From: Lyophyllum atratum
Lineage: Eukaryota; Basidiomycota; Agaricomycetes; Agaricales; Lyophyllaceae
NCBI GenBank assembly: GCA_014905825.1
Contig: JACGCN010000011.1
Span: 434,001 to 498,000 of the forward strand
Direction: 5' to 3'
DNA: 64,000 nt
The first letter of the stretch is position 1, and every line of letters begins with the position of its first letter. The position numbers and the translations under genes are program-made. The notes beneath the pieces are model-generated. The model did not search any database. It worked only from the letters and a program-made list of their open reading frames with translations, and had not been told where the DNA came from. Shown here piece after piece: positions 33,132-44,099 of this stretch.

Positions 33132-34360
33132 CTGTGTGCGCTCGTATAAAAAATCAGTGCTAAATGCAGTCGATCAAAGACAAGGAATTACCACGATAGA
33201 AGAGCTGAGAATTTGGAGGCACGATGTCGAGTCAAAGGGCAAACTAAGCCAGCCGAGGAATGTTCATTGTAGGTGCAACGGCTTTTATGTCCCCCATCCA
33301 TTCTGGTCTCGAAGGAACATGTCCATAGTATAAGGTTGCATAGCGGCCCACAGTCTCCAGCAACGAGTAAGGCCGCGAACAGAGGCAGAGGATAGACACT
33401 TCGAGACTGAAAAAGTGATCATTGTAGTTTGTTGGTTTCCAGAGTGATGACAGCTGAGTGGACAGACAGCCTGCTACAAGTGAAGAGAGCGTCAGAAGAG
33501 AACAAGGACTGAACGTTGCCGTCCAGGGCCCGGGACCTAGTACGAGCAAGTACAACAGTTGACTGAACTTGGTCTTGGTTTAGTTCAACTCAGAGAACAA
33601 ACCTATCCGGATCCGCTCAACACGGAAAACCACGTGCCTAGCAACAGCAACGAAAGGACAAGTCGAAGTCATTGTGATTTCTTTCTGAGCAAATACAGAT
33701 CCAATGCCTACAAGAGCACGGCAGCGATGTCTATCTTGACGAGGAAGATACCTATAAAACCTGCACACGCACAGTGCGATCCGCGAAGCAAATGAGACCA
33801 AACCAAACCATGTATAAATAGAAAAAAATAGGACAAAGACCCATCAAAGAACGGGAAAGTGTAACTGAGTAAGATTAAAGAAATAAGAAAGGACGGAAAG
33901 AAGAGCGGGTCGAACGAAGAACAAAGATGGAAAAGTGTCCCAGTGAATAGATAATCGAGGTGGGCCGGAGAAATGACCGGTGGATGGTGGCTGACGAGGT
34001 GCTGGGAAGTTCCTCGGAGAAGGAAGATCCGAAGCATCCTGGTTGCATTGAAGACGTAAAAACGTGAGGCGTGGAACGTGAAAGCGGATCGCGTGAGCAT
34101 GATATTAGTCAAACAGGCGACGGCGGTGGTATCGTAGGTAGCGCGGATGTGGCATCTGGATGGTACGTGGTTGGACAAGTTCGTTTTCTTTGCGTTTTGT
34201 TTGAGTTTTATATGAAGCACGGGCGGCGGATAGTAATAATGATAAGAGAGCCGGGACCCATCAAACCATTGATGGGGGGTGTGATGATGAAGCAGGGGTT
34301 GGCGATGAGGGTCGTGTAGGAGGAGACGCTGCACGAGCCGGGGGACGGTTCGTTGGCTTT
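33132..34360. other. Intergenic / 3' UTR, no gene accepted
   Basis: The 208-codon minus-strand open frame (33708-34334) is rich in His/Leu/Phe runs and follows directly on the membrane-protein gene. It looks like 3' UTR, not protein. The plus-strand frames at 33136-33333 and 33559-33795 have no features. Confidence 0.45.
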
Positions 34361-34991
34361 CTATACGTCTGATGATATGGCCAACATGAGTGATAGTTTA
34401 CGAAAGGTGAAAGATAAGGACATACATGTCTGGACATGATCATTTTGGCCATAGAGGCCGGTACTTCGGATTGATATAGTGCTGGCACTGCAAGAGAGTG
34501 GAGCGATAAGTAGCATAAAGCTTGGATAACAATTTGTACGAACGAGGTGTCTCAAATGCCGGTCCGCCTCTTCGACTCCGTGCTGGCTGCCAAGGCTGGA
34601 TGGGTACTTGAGATCGTTTCTGCTGCATTCCAACGCCCCTTCCATTGCTATCGTTCTGTGCCATGGTCAACGAAACAGGTAGCGAAACGGCGGGAAGGCT
34701 GTCCCATGTAAGAAGTCCCCAGGCCCATGACGACCGTCGTGGCCGTGATTCTTGTGGTCGCTCCACCGACTTCCCCTCCACTTGGACATGGACCTGCTGC
34801 TGAGCCTTGCTGCCGACGTTAGTTCGAAGGCAAAGGAATGCCGCTCGGACGAAAGAGAGTAGGACGAGAGAGGCCAAGAAGGACAGGAAGACGGAAGAAT
34901 TTGATGGAAGGGCTTCAGTGAGGGAGGGGAAGGACATGGAGGACATCGACATAGACATTGAGCTCGTTGGGAGTTGACGAAGGAGCATCAT
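34361..34991 (-). CDS. Small single-pass membrane protein, unidentified
   Basis: Exon 1 34991 to about 34545, exon 2 34487-34426, then a final intron whose acceptor (34369) leads to a stop within three codons. Product begins MMLLRQLPTSSMSMSMSSMSFPSLTEALPS, then one strong hydrophobic helix (VFLSFLASLVLLSFVRAAFLCL), then a hydrophilic basic tail (KSVERPQESRPRRSSWAWGLLTWDSLP, SQVPIQPWQPARSRRGGP). The Met/Ser repeat before the helix could be a disordered lumenal segment. I do not recognise the family. An in-frame upstream ATG at 35177 would extend it, but 34991 places the helix near the N-terminus. Confidence 0.5.
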
Positions 34992-36333
34992 GCTGGGCAA
35001 CGGCGACGAGACTGCGACAGCGGGGACAAGCTGGTCGTGGTCGTGGTCGGTGAGAACGCCCCAACTTGTAACACTAATACTAAATACAGCTATTTTTTTC
35101 GGTAATTGCCGAATAAATGAAACCGACGTTTGCCCTGTTTTCGTCATTATCGGTACAAACTCGCCATCATGCTCCATTCCTTCTTTTTGCCTTCCAGTAC
35201 GTTCGAACTGAGTGATTTACAGATATGTTGTCTCCTGGCTCTCGCCGAGGCCTGAGAACCTCCGTGACTCTCCTCTCCGTATCTGCCCATTTCAGTGTCC
35301 CAGACTTGCTATATCACTGTTATCTTGATGCGTCAATAGTGCACACGCCAGTCCGAAATTGCTCCTGATCCGGGAGCCACCAACTCTTGTGATCATCATC
35401 CGACTTCTCTATTCGCAGGATACCCAAGACCGCTGATCTCAATGCGTACGGTGTTGTTATTCCGGGCATCGGCTCATGACATCTTTCGGCTGTCATGTCG
35501 GTTTCCTAGTGGACTTCAACTGTGTCCATAGTGTCTTCGGTCATACCCATGACACGCATCTTCAGCTACGAGCATGGGCAATCGCCTGGTAGACCAGTCA
35601 TATGACCTAGACTTGTTATATGTATGGTGTAGGTGACCTCCAGGTGCGCTTCATGCCACCTGAGGTACCATGCTGACGAAAGGGCTCGTGGTCGTTGGTT
35701 CGCAGATGCGCACGAAACCAGGAAGCAGCACAACATTACCTGGAATTCCATGCCACACGGAAACTATTCTAGCAGCACATGCCCATGCTCATGGGAACTC
35801 CTACTGTGACCTACGATCCCCGCCGGCTGAATAACAAACCGCGGTACGAAACAGAAGCTTTCGTGGCTTCATTCCAAGTCGGAGGCAATGACGCTATGTA
35901 TGGTGCAGCTCGTTTGCGGGAGCGTTCTACGACATACCTCATAAATCATCGAAAGCAGTGGAGTTGTCTGGCTGCTCCGTAGATGATACTCTGCGAGAGG
36001 AAACCGTACATTTGCCATCTCGAGCCCGTCACCTGCGGACTTAGGCTAGAGATGAACAGGTTGTACAGGAAAGTTCTCGGTCAGCCTCCCACCTACCTTG
36101 GCTTGCCAACACCCTGCCTTCAGCGGATATACGTGACTTTCCTGCTGCATTACAATTGCAAACTTCCGTTGAGTAGGTAAGGAGAAGTATGATGCGGCGA
36201 TTATATCTTCAGAGCTTATCTACCGATAGAGAAGAAGATATACGATGTGCAAGCAGGTAAGTAGAAGATATGGTTCGCCAGATACATATCGTAAGTAGGC
36301 AACGGATATGCATTGAGTCCGATTTGCCAAAAT
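34992..36333. other. Intergenic, no gene seen
   Basis: Over 1.3 kb without a supported gene. The plus frames 35779-35982 and 35983-36180 are adjacent and open but show no motif; the minus frame 35566-35751 likewise. Confidence 0.45.
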
Positions 36334-37258
36334 CTACCTTCCCAATCCGAACAACCCAAAGATTGGCCGGAGGACGCGGGAATACACCAGTTCTTTGCGC
36401 GCTTTGTTCTCGAGTATGGGTCGGATTTTCTGAAGCTCCTCGCTGATGCCTGCCTCGATGTCCCTGCCAGAACCGATCTCAACGCATTTCAGGAGGGTGC
36501 TCACGATTTCCCAAGCACCGTCACGAGTATCGCTGTATCGATGGACCTTCGACCCGCGTCCAATCAAGGTCTTCCACTGTGCCCCTTGTAATTCGTCTTG
36601 GCGTTGTTGACCTTCACTGGGAGCGATTCGGTCCCACTTTGTGGTCGCGAGAACGACTCGTTGAAGAGCCTCGTTTGAGCGTATAATCGAACGACGCAAT
36701 AGGTTTATATCGCCAGCGGCCATGGTCGAGAAGCGGTCGCGGGATATATCGTGAAGGTAGATAACACCGCCGAGAGTGATGTCATTACGGAACCTGTGGT
36801 ATTTATTCAAGCACGTTTCAGTGATCATGCGATTCGACTTACGCTGGTTCAAGCCATGCAGCAAACCGTCGCAAAATCTCTGTATCGTTTTCATAAGCGT
36901 CGTTGAACCCTGGGGTGTCGACGATGACCAGACGGCGACCTGGGAGACAATGACTTCCGGAAGTTGGATCGATTGTAGGGATTGGATCAATTACAGCATG
37001 ATCGAGTTGAGTGGTACAAGAGGTCAACTTGTGGCCGACAGGCATGCGATTTTCTTCCCCCAGAAGGGTATTGATGAACTGATAAGGTACGACCGATTAG
37101 ATGAGAATAAGACCGATTTCCTATATGCACACCTGACTCTTTCCAGCGCCTGCCAGACCTGTAACACTAGTATAAAGGGTAAGCGCCGGGGAAAATAAAA
37201 ATGGAGCCGGATGAATCGAAGCGCACAGGATCACAATGTCAGTATTCCGCAGTGCCAT
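36334..37258 (-). CDS. AIG1-like P-loop GTPase
   Basis: Short exon 1 from ATG 37258 (MALRNTDIVIL), 34-nt P-loop exon 37166-37133 (GLAGAGKSQ), then FINTLLG...MPVGHKLTSCTTQL, G3 DTPGFND, GVIYLHDISRDRF and G4-like ATTKW. The P-loop ends SQ instead of the ST of its paralogues. A longer loop lies before G3 (IDPIPTIDPTSGSHC). The C-terminal half is shorter than in the 38-42 kb copies and ends VLRPIFGLFGLGR, a basic-hydrophobic tail that could touch a membrane. Exon 1 lacks the Lys-rich leader of the others. Divergent from the gene at 38241. Confidence 0.85.
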
Positions 37259-38240
37259 GATACGCTTCTTCTACGTGAGCCACCGAGCGTAAGTACGCAA
37301 CGGTGTGTATCCTTGGTGCCGGGGGGTGGAAATGCAATGTAGATACAATGGGCAGGTTTTTATACTAAGTAATTGTGGAACGGAGGATCCTGGAAGTGAA
37401 ACAAAACTGTCAGAAATCTTGGTTTAGCACCCTCGATCAGCTAATAGCTATTATGGTATGATGGCACATGCCTAGAAGAAGCCCTCATGCATAACTCGTG
37501 GAGGGTGCGGCATCATGATCAATCACCTGGAGGTAACCGCTTTCGCCGACGACTCGGACCTTACCTAGGCCAACGATAGTATGCACCGTTTCACGTTCGA
37601 GATCGCTGAATTGTTCCAGTGCCGCCAGTAAACTAACTTTTTGAGCTTCTGCTGGATTGCCAACATGTGTCTAGAGATCACTATCGATATGAAAACGATA
37701 GCCAGCTTCAGGCCGGAATCGATGGAATATTCCGGTCTTGTTAGTGAGGAACATTTGGGAACGTTTCAATTGCGCCAACAGGGACTGTGGAAGATTGCGG
37801 CTGTTCATCCCAATGGGATGCTGCAGCATCAGACATTCGATGAGCAGTATCATCGAGTTCACAAACACATAGCCGAACTTCATCTTTAGCCTTCACATGA
37901 AAACATCGCGTCCCCAGCGACTCCAACAAGTGTGACGTGCTGTCGTGAATCCTCGCTCAATGCACGTGAATACAGTTTGGATTCTTTGACATGGAAAGTT
38001 TCGAGAAAATGCAGGTGTAGGCAGTTTTGATGCCATGCTGAGTTTCTGAGTTAACGAAGAATCGAGGGTCTGGCAGTTGGGGGTGGCGAATAGGTGGTAG
38101 ACTTGAAGCGTGCAGGTGGCCTAGCGTTCGTGGCGATCATGCTTTGATTTCAAGGCCTTTAAGTATTCTCTCTTGCACCCACCATCCACGAATACGCGGC
38201 TTGCAGTTCACGACCTCTGCAAATATCTCACCACATAACC
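37259..38240. other. Divergent intergenic region with duplicated upstream block
   Basis: The distal part (about 37850-38190) is repeated upstream of the next GTPase (about 40680-41010). Shared landmarks are TCATCGAGTTCACAA, CACATGAAAACA, AATCCTCGCT.AATGCACGTG, TTTCGA.AAAATGC and GGTGGCCT. No gene recognised; the plus frame 37641-37889 has no motif. Confidence 0.5.
38099..38190 (+). promoter_or_regulatory. Conserved GTPase promoter block, copy A
   Basis: GCAGGTGGCCTAGCGTT...AAGGCCTTTAAGTATTCTCTC. It recurs at 40916-41010 (CCCTTTAAATATCC) and, more weakly, 42981-43050 (GCTTTAATTTAAC). The TTTAA(G/A)TAT core is a TATA-like box about 75 nt upstream of each start codon. Confidence 0.55.
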
Positions 38241-39347
38241 ATGGGGAAGTCACATAGAGGCAAAAAAGCTAAGAGGATGCCAGTGGGTACACAGGACGTC
38301 GCCATCTTAGATGGTAGTGAGAGAGACATTGTGATTCTGTTAGTATTTTCTTCTTCGAATTTAAGGTCATTGGCACCATTGACTGTCAAATCTAGCGTTA
38401 TGGGTGAAATCGGCGCTGGAAAAAGCACAGTACGAACGCTCAGATTTCCACTGAAAGATTTTTACTAACCAAATTCAATTCACCTAGTTCATTAATTCCC
38501 TCCTGGGGAACGCGCGGATGGAAGTCGGCCATAGGTTGACCTCTTGCACTTCCAGACTCCAGTTTTCTGTAGTCGAGTCTGTCGAATCTCCTCATCCGGC
38601 TCTCAAAGGTTACCGCGTGATCATAGTCGACACCCCTGGATTCTCCGACACCTACGAGGGAGATGCAGAAATTCTTCGACGGATTGTTGCTTGGCTGAAG
38701 GAGTCGTGAGTGAATCATGATGCCGGAGTCCGTCATGGTGGCTTACTTTGCATTGAAGTTATCGCAGGAAGGCGGTACTTGGTGGTGTCATCTACCTTCA
38801 TGATATATCCTGCACCCGGGCCTCCCTGGGAACAGCCCGCAGGAATCTCGAAATGTTCAAACATCTATGTGGAGAAGCCGCCCTCAGTAAGGTCGTTCTC
38901 GGGACCACGAAGTGGGCCAGGGTTCCTCAATCTGACGGGGAGGGACGTGAGGATGAGCTGGAGGCGATACATTGGAAGCCGATGCTCGACAAGGGGTCGA
39001 AGATGTGCAGATTCAAGGACACCAGAGAATCTGCTATGGAGTTCATCAACACCATTCTCCGTAACAAAGTGTTGGACAGCATTCATCAGATCGAAATGGA
39101 ATTGGCTGTCGATCGAGAGATCATCCCACAAACGAACGCGGGCACAGACTTACGCCACACCCTTCAGCAGGTGCTCGAGATGCAGAAGCAGATGGTTGGT
39201 GACGAGGAACCTTTGACGCGAGTGGGGAATCCCGAAGCACAGGCAAGATTCAACGAGGCGCGCAGGACAATGGAGGGCCTTGCGGATGACGTGAAGGTCT
39301 CTAAAACCCCTTGGGTGCGCAGAATCCTAATTTGGTTGGGGTTTTAA
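38241..39347 (+). CDS. AIG1-like P-loop GTPase, tandem copy A
   Basis: Exons 38241-38338, 38396-38429 (P-loop only, GEIGAGKST), 38488-38705 and 38768-39347. A Lys/Arg-rich leader (SHRGKKAKRMP) precedes the G domain. G3 is DTPGFSD, followed by GVIYLHDIS and G4-like GTTKW. A predicted coiled coil follows (LRHTLQQVLEMQKQMVG), then the tail TPWVRRILIWLGF. It is the closest paralogue of copy B (41055-42161), with near-identical intron positions and shared promoter. Likely a GTP-binding membrane-associated protein. In copy A, the usual DRFSG before TARRNLEM reads TRASLG. Confidence 0.88.
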
Positions 39348-39607
39348 TGGTGAGTCTTTCGTTGAGAATTCTCTGCTTTGATCTAAAGCTTGCCCTAGTC
39401 TGGTGCGGCAGACTGCTTCTGGGTCAGAGACCGTCGCGGAGGTGCGTAATGCCCGTAATTCGAACCAAGGCGCTCTTGGAACTCGAAAGTACCTTGCTTT
39501 ATAAAATTGAAACAAGCGGTGCTTACTGCGCGAATATTAGGAATTGATTGTCGAGTGGATGGAGTAGTCCTTGTCCTCTGAGGGGCCAAGAACTCCGACC
39601 TTACCTA

Positions 39608-39720
39608 GGAGGCGTGGCAATAAAAAATAGCGTAGGTAGCCACTGTTGTCGTTGCGGCTGTTATATGTCATATCGTCATCAAGAAAGAGTCTCGTTTGTG
39701 CTCATGTTTGGTATGTGCTA
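39608..39720 (+). repeat. Dispersed repeat R1, second copy
   Basis: Direct match to 21108-21230. The bases that continue R1 at 21227-21260 appear here in inverted orientation at 39855-39888, showing that the copy was rearranged after duplication. Confidence 0.65.
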
Positions 39721-40915
39721 TAGTCCCACCGGTCCTGCAATCGCAGGCTCGTCGAGGCACAGGAGCTTCGTGATAGTAATAGGCGAGAAAAAAAGAGGAG
39801 GTAGAAAAGTCAATGTGTTCACCGGGACCAAGGCGCCGACCTGTAATCTGCAGGCAGTCCTGCGCTCGTATGAGAATGTTGCAGCTGTGGAGGACAACAG
39901 TGGCAGAGGGCGTGCGTGGCGTCGTCATAGTATCTCTGCCTGATACTTCCCCACCCTGAGGGAGGAGAGAAGGGGCCTGGCGCAATGAGTATGGTCGGCG
40001 CTGTGTTGGCAAGAGTGGGGGTAGACGGTGATAACAGTACTAGTACCGGCACAAAAATCTAGTAACATGTACTTACTGGGTATCTCCCTAGCGCTGAGGA
40101 TCTCCCCTCTATGTCGTTCCGAGTCTACTTCGGACTTGCTATTGCTTTCGCAAGCAGCACACAGGAAACTTGAAAGATCTTGACAATGACGGCGTTGAAT
40201 TGAAGTTGCCGAATTTCAATCGCAGCTACCCTTGCCGGACCAATAAAAAATTGAAGCTCCGCTTGCCTCGGCTACGTGCATCTACGGTACCGGTCTACCT
40301 TCCCTGAGACCACATCTTTCAGTCTAAGTATATCAGCAAAAAGTCTGTCGGAATTTCCGATATGGACTTGGATCGGGGAACCAACTATCTAGTCCACAAC
40401 AGGTCGGATCCGAATCAGCACGAAACCTACAGCCAGGTAGAGGAAAATTATAATGACAGACGCCCTAGCTATGGCTGATTCTACATACTTTAGGACGTAT
40501 CCCGATGGAGACCGGGCATGGACACATAGTCTCTTATCGGTGGAAATTCTCGATCTTCTGACTTGCAGGATCAGCTTTCTGGAGAAAGCTGTGCAAAGAC
40601 TATGAAGACTCTGCCCGTGTCCAAGATGCGCGTTCAAAAAGGCCTGCCGTGAGAGCAGATTGTCGCCTGATCTCATCATCGAGTTCACAACCGCATAGCG
40701 GGGGATTGGATTCACATGAAAACAACGTGCCCCACCGACAACGAGGTTGGTGTGCTGAGGTCAATCCTCGCTTGATGCACGTGGATTCATCGTGGCTTGG
40801 TTGACATGTTTCGAAAGAATGCGGCTGTACACCGTTTGTGATATCATGCTTAAACGCTGCTTATACGGATATCGAGGGTCCAGTGGCACTGCGGGTGGGA
40901 GTGGCTAGCGAGGAA

Positions 40916-41010
40916 GCATGCAGGTGGCCTGGTGTCTTGAGGAACGTGACCATGATTTGATGTCAAGGCCCTTTAAATATCCTCTCTTACGCCCGCCATC
41001 CTCGACTAGG
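40916..41010 (+). promoter_or_regulatory. Conserved GTPase promoter block, copy B
   Basis: GCATGCAGGTGGCCTGGTGT...AAGGCCCTTTAAATATCCTCTC, with the best TATA-like box of the three copies, about 75 nt before the ATG at 41055. Confidence 0.55.
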
Positions 41011-41054
41011 CGACTTGAACTTCACAGACTTACAACTATTTCACCGCGTGCACC

Positions 41055-42161
41055 ATGGCCAAGTCAAATAGATCCAAGAAATCCAAGCGAACGAGTGTGC
41101 AGGAGGTCGCCATCCCAGATGGAGGCAGTGACAAGGACATTGTGATCCCGTGAGCGTTTTATTCACCGAATTCGAGTTCATGGGCATCATTGACTGTGTC
41201 GATTTAGAGTAATGGGTCCGACTGGAGCCGGGAAAAGCACAGTAAGAAGGCTTGAACTTGAACTAGACTTGTGGTTTTGACTGAATAGGTGATGGTTCCC
41301 GTAGTTCATCAATGCCCTCTTGGGTAAAGCTCAGATGGAAGTTGGCCATAAATTGACCTCTTGCACCTCGAACCTCCAGGTTTCTGTAATCGAGTCTATT
41401 GAATCTCCCTATCAGGCTCTCAAGGGTCATCGCGTGATCATAGTCGATACACCTGGGTTCGATGACACTTATGAGGGAGATGCAGAAATTCTTCGGCGAA
41501 TTGCTGTTTGGCTGAAGGAGTCGTGAGTGAATTGTATTGTTCCCATCTGTCGCCGTGGCTCATCTTTGGTCAAAGTTACAAGAAGAAGGCGGTACTTGCT
41601 GGCGTCATTTACCTTCACGATATAACACACGACCGGTTCTCGGGAACAGCCCGCAGAAATCTCGAAATGTTCCATCATTTATGTGGAGACGCCGCCCTCA
41701 GCAAAGTCGTTCTCGGGACCACGAAGTGGACGAGGGTCACCCCATCTGGCGGAGAGGGGCGTGAGGAAGAGCTAAAGACGTTACATTGGAAACCGATGAT
41801 CGAAAAAGGGTCGAAGATATGCAGATTTAACGACACCAAGGAATCTGCTATGGAGTTCATCAAGATCGTTCTCCGTAACAAAGTGAAGGACGACATTCTT
41901 CAGATCCAGACGGAATTAGCTGTCGATCGGAAGATCATCCCACAGACCAAAGCCGGCAAAGAGTTGCGCTACACTCTTGAACAGGTCCTCGAAATGCAGA
42001 AGCAGATGGTTGGCTACGAGGAAGCTTTGGCGGAAGGGGGCGATGCCGACGCACAAGCAAAATTCGACGAGGCGCGCAGGAAAATGGAGGGCCTTAGGGA
42101 GGACGTAAAGACCCTCACAACCCCTTGGATGCGCAGATTCTTCGGCTGGTTTGGGTTCTAA
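41055..42161 (+). CDS. AIG1-like P-loop GTPase, tandem copy B
   Basis: Exons 41055-41149, 41208-41241 (GPTGAGKST), 41305-41522 and 41576-42161. The leader is Lys/Arg-rich (SNRSKKSKRTS). It has VGHKLTSCTSNLQ, G3 DTPGFDD, AVLAGVIYLHDITHDRFSGTARRNLEM, G4-like GTTKW and a helical extension (LAVDRKIIPQTKAGKELRYT, LEQVLEMQKQMVG). The tail TPWMRRFFGWFGF is basic and aromatic. All expected motifs are present, so this is the reference copy for the cluster. The helical extension after the G domain recalls the coiled-coil C-termini of vertebrate GIMAP proteins. Confidence 0.9.
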
Positions 42162-42269
42162 TTGTGAGTCTTCCGTCGAACTCCTGCGTTTCGATTTAAC
42201 GATAGCACCAGCGTACTCGCGTTGGCTTAACTCCAAGAAGACGACCGTTTCGAAGGTGTGTCACGCCGT

Positions 42270-42740
42270 ATGAGCTTGACATCAATCGTCTCTAAGCACT
42301 GATCTTGTTCTAACCCGTACCAGGCTGCGTTTCACGAGTAATTTACTTGTTTGCATTCGCCCTTGTTCGCAATACGGTATTCCCCCCTTCCCCTGCCAAT
42401 GAAACCGTTCGACACGGTCAAGGAATTCAAGCAAACTGACAGATCGGAAAAGCTAACAAAAATGAGTCATATTATCGTGATCGACGGAGATGAGCCGTGC
42501 CCTTTACATACAGCAACGATTTTGTAGCAGCTTGACTAGAGGAACGAGTAGGGTCGGAATATAATTCTATCCACCTTACGGATGGTCATTTGCTCACCTG
42601 GGCCCGATAACTGTTTGCGCAGTCCTGCAATGTCGATAATGCCAGCAGACGCCGTTCGCCACTTGTTTGTTCGCCACTCTACGAGCGCAGATGTCATGTT
42701 GGAGGATGAAACGGAAATTGAGAAATTATAATCCGGAATA
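42270..42740 (+). repeat. Dispersed repeat R2, second copy
   Basis: Homologous to 24438-24740, the right flank of the TIR element. Here the sequence CACGCCGTATGAGCTTGA runs uninterrupted where the 21-24 kb locus has CACGCCTTAT, element, TATGCGCTTGA. Confidence 0.65.
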
Positions 42741-42980
42741 CAGGCGCATTAAAAATTGCAGCGGAAAAATTACTTCATGCAAGAGTCGCTGCAGGGTATC
42801 ATCTAGTATCATCCAATTTGAGAGAAAGATCCCGGAGACGTACTAGTACGGAACTGATTCACTGCCTCGGATACACGTGTATTCAACGTGGGTCGTTTGA
42901 CATGCAGGGTTTCGAACAACAAAACGTGGCTACAGCGCATAGTTTTTGATAGGGCATTTTGTTGGTAGGTAGTAGTGAAA

Positions 42981-43050
42981 TGGAAGCATGGCGGTGGCCT
43001 GGCGTTCTGAGGAACGTGATCGTGATCTGCTCTCGAAGCGCTTTAATTTA
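42981..43050 (+). promoter_or_regulatory. Conserved GTPase promoter block, copy C (weaker)
   Basis: GGAAGCATGGCGGTGGCCTGGCGTT...GCTTTAATTTAAC, a diverged version of the blocks before copies A and B. Confidence 0.45.
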
Positions 43051-43126
43051 ACTTGAAATATACCAACATCCTGAACGTTACACTCACCACTCGACAACCA
43101 CACTCATTGCGTCCAATCGCTCGCAG

Positions 43127-44099
43127 ATGCCAAGAAACAGGGCGAACGGCCTCAATGCAGGGGGCGCGAAAGACTTCGTCCTGCAACATGAAGACATCGT
43201 GATCCTGTTCGTTTTCAGCGACCTTGAGCCATTGATGGCATAACTTAGCATCTTGTTTAGCGTTATGGGCTCACCTGGCGTCGGAAAAAGCACAGTTAGT
43301 AGGCTCAGACTTGGCTAAGGTACCTTCACTGCTTACCAAGTTATGCCTTTTCTAGTTCATTAATGCCGTCTTGAGATCGCCTAATCGCATGATCGTTGGC
43401 CACAAATCAACTGGTTGCACCACCGAACTCGAGCCTGCTGTAATTGAGTCTTTCAAATCCCCCCATCCGGATCTCAAGAACCGTCGCGTCGTGATAGTTG
43501 ATACCCCAGGTTTTGATGACCCCGGCCAGAATGATAGAGAAATTTTGCAACGGATTGCTATATGGCTAGACAACTGGTGAGCAGATGTCAATACTTTAAG
43601 TAGGTCTGCGGGGATGGCTTATGCGCGTTGGAGCTACCATAAGAACGCGATACTAGGTGGAGTCATACACCTGCACGATATATCCCAGGGCCATTTCGAC
43701 GGAACACAGCGCCTAAATCTCGAAATGCTGGACCGCATATGCGGGGCTTCTGCCCTATGCAAGGTCGTCCTCGGGACCACGAAATGGAAGAGGCCCGGGC
43801 TTACACCCAACGTAGGAAAGTCGCGTGAAGATGAGCTGAGGGGTGAACATTGGAAGCAGATGATTAAACAGGGGTCGAAGGTACTCAGATTCAAGGATGC
43901 GGAGGACTCGGAATCTGCTCTGGAGTTCGTCGAGGTCATTCTCCGGAATAGGGACAATGGCGGCATCCTACAGATTCAAAAAGAGTTGGCTATAGATCGG
44001 AAACTTGTCACGGAGACAAAAGCGGGCGAATGGCTGCAGGTGCGCAAAATAGAGAAGAAAAAACCAAAGAAGTCGAAGGGGTCATGCATTATTTGTTAG
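43127..44099 (+). CDS. AIG1-like P-loop GTPase with polybasic CaaX-like tail, copy C
   Basis: Exons 43127-43206, 43261-43294 (GSPGVGKST), 43356-43576 and 43634-44099. G3 is DTPGFDD, followed by GVIHLHDIS and G4-like GTTKW. After the KELAIDRKLVTETKAG segment the protein departs from its paralogues. The coiled-coil half is missing and is replaced by KIEKKKPKKSKGSCIIC. That is a lysine-rich stretch followed by Cys-Ile-Ile-Cys at the extreme C-terminus, the arrangement of prenylated Ras-type GTPases (polybasic region plus CaaX). Farnesylation or palmitoylation of these cysteines is an inference. The reading frame is continuous and the stop codon is TAG at 44097-44099. Confidence 0.88.

Larger units (their letters stand above)
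39348..41054. other. Intergenic with repeat fragments
   Basis: Holds repeat R1 (39608-39720), an inverted fragment of the same R1 neighbourhood (39855-39888) and the duplicated upstream block of copy B (about 40600-41010). Open frames on both strands overlap here without motifs. No gene accepted. Confidence 0.45.
42162..43126. other. Intergenic with repeat R2 and promoter of copy C
   Basis: Contains R2 (42270-42740) and the weakly conserved promoter block 42981-43050. No gene seen. Confidence 0.5.

Noticed and set aside
33708..34334. 208-codon minus-strand open frame
   Set aside because: Runs of His, Leu and Phe without pattern, lies directly behind the small membrane-protein gene and overlaps its last exon; best read as 3' UTR.
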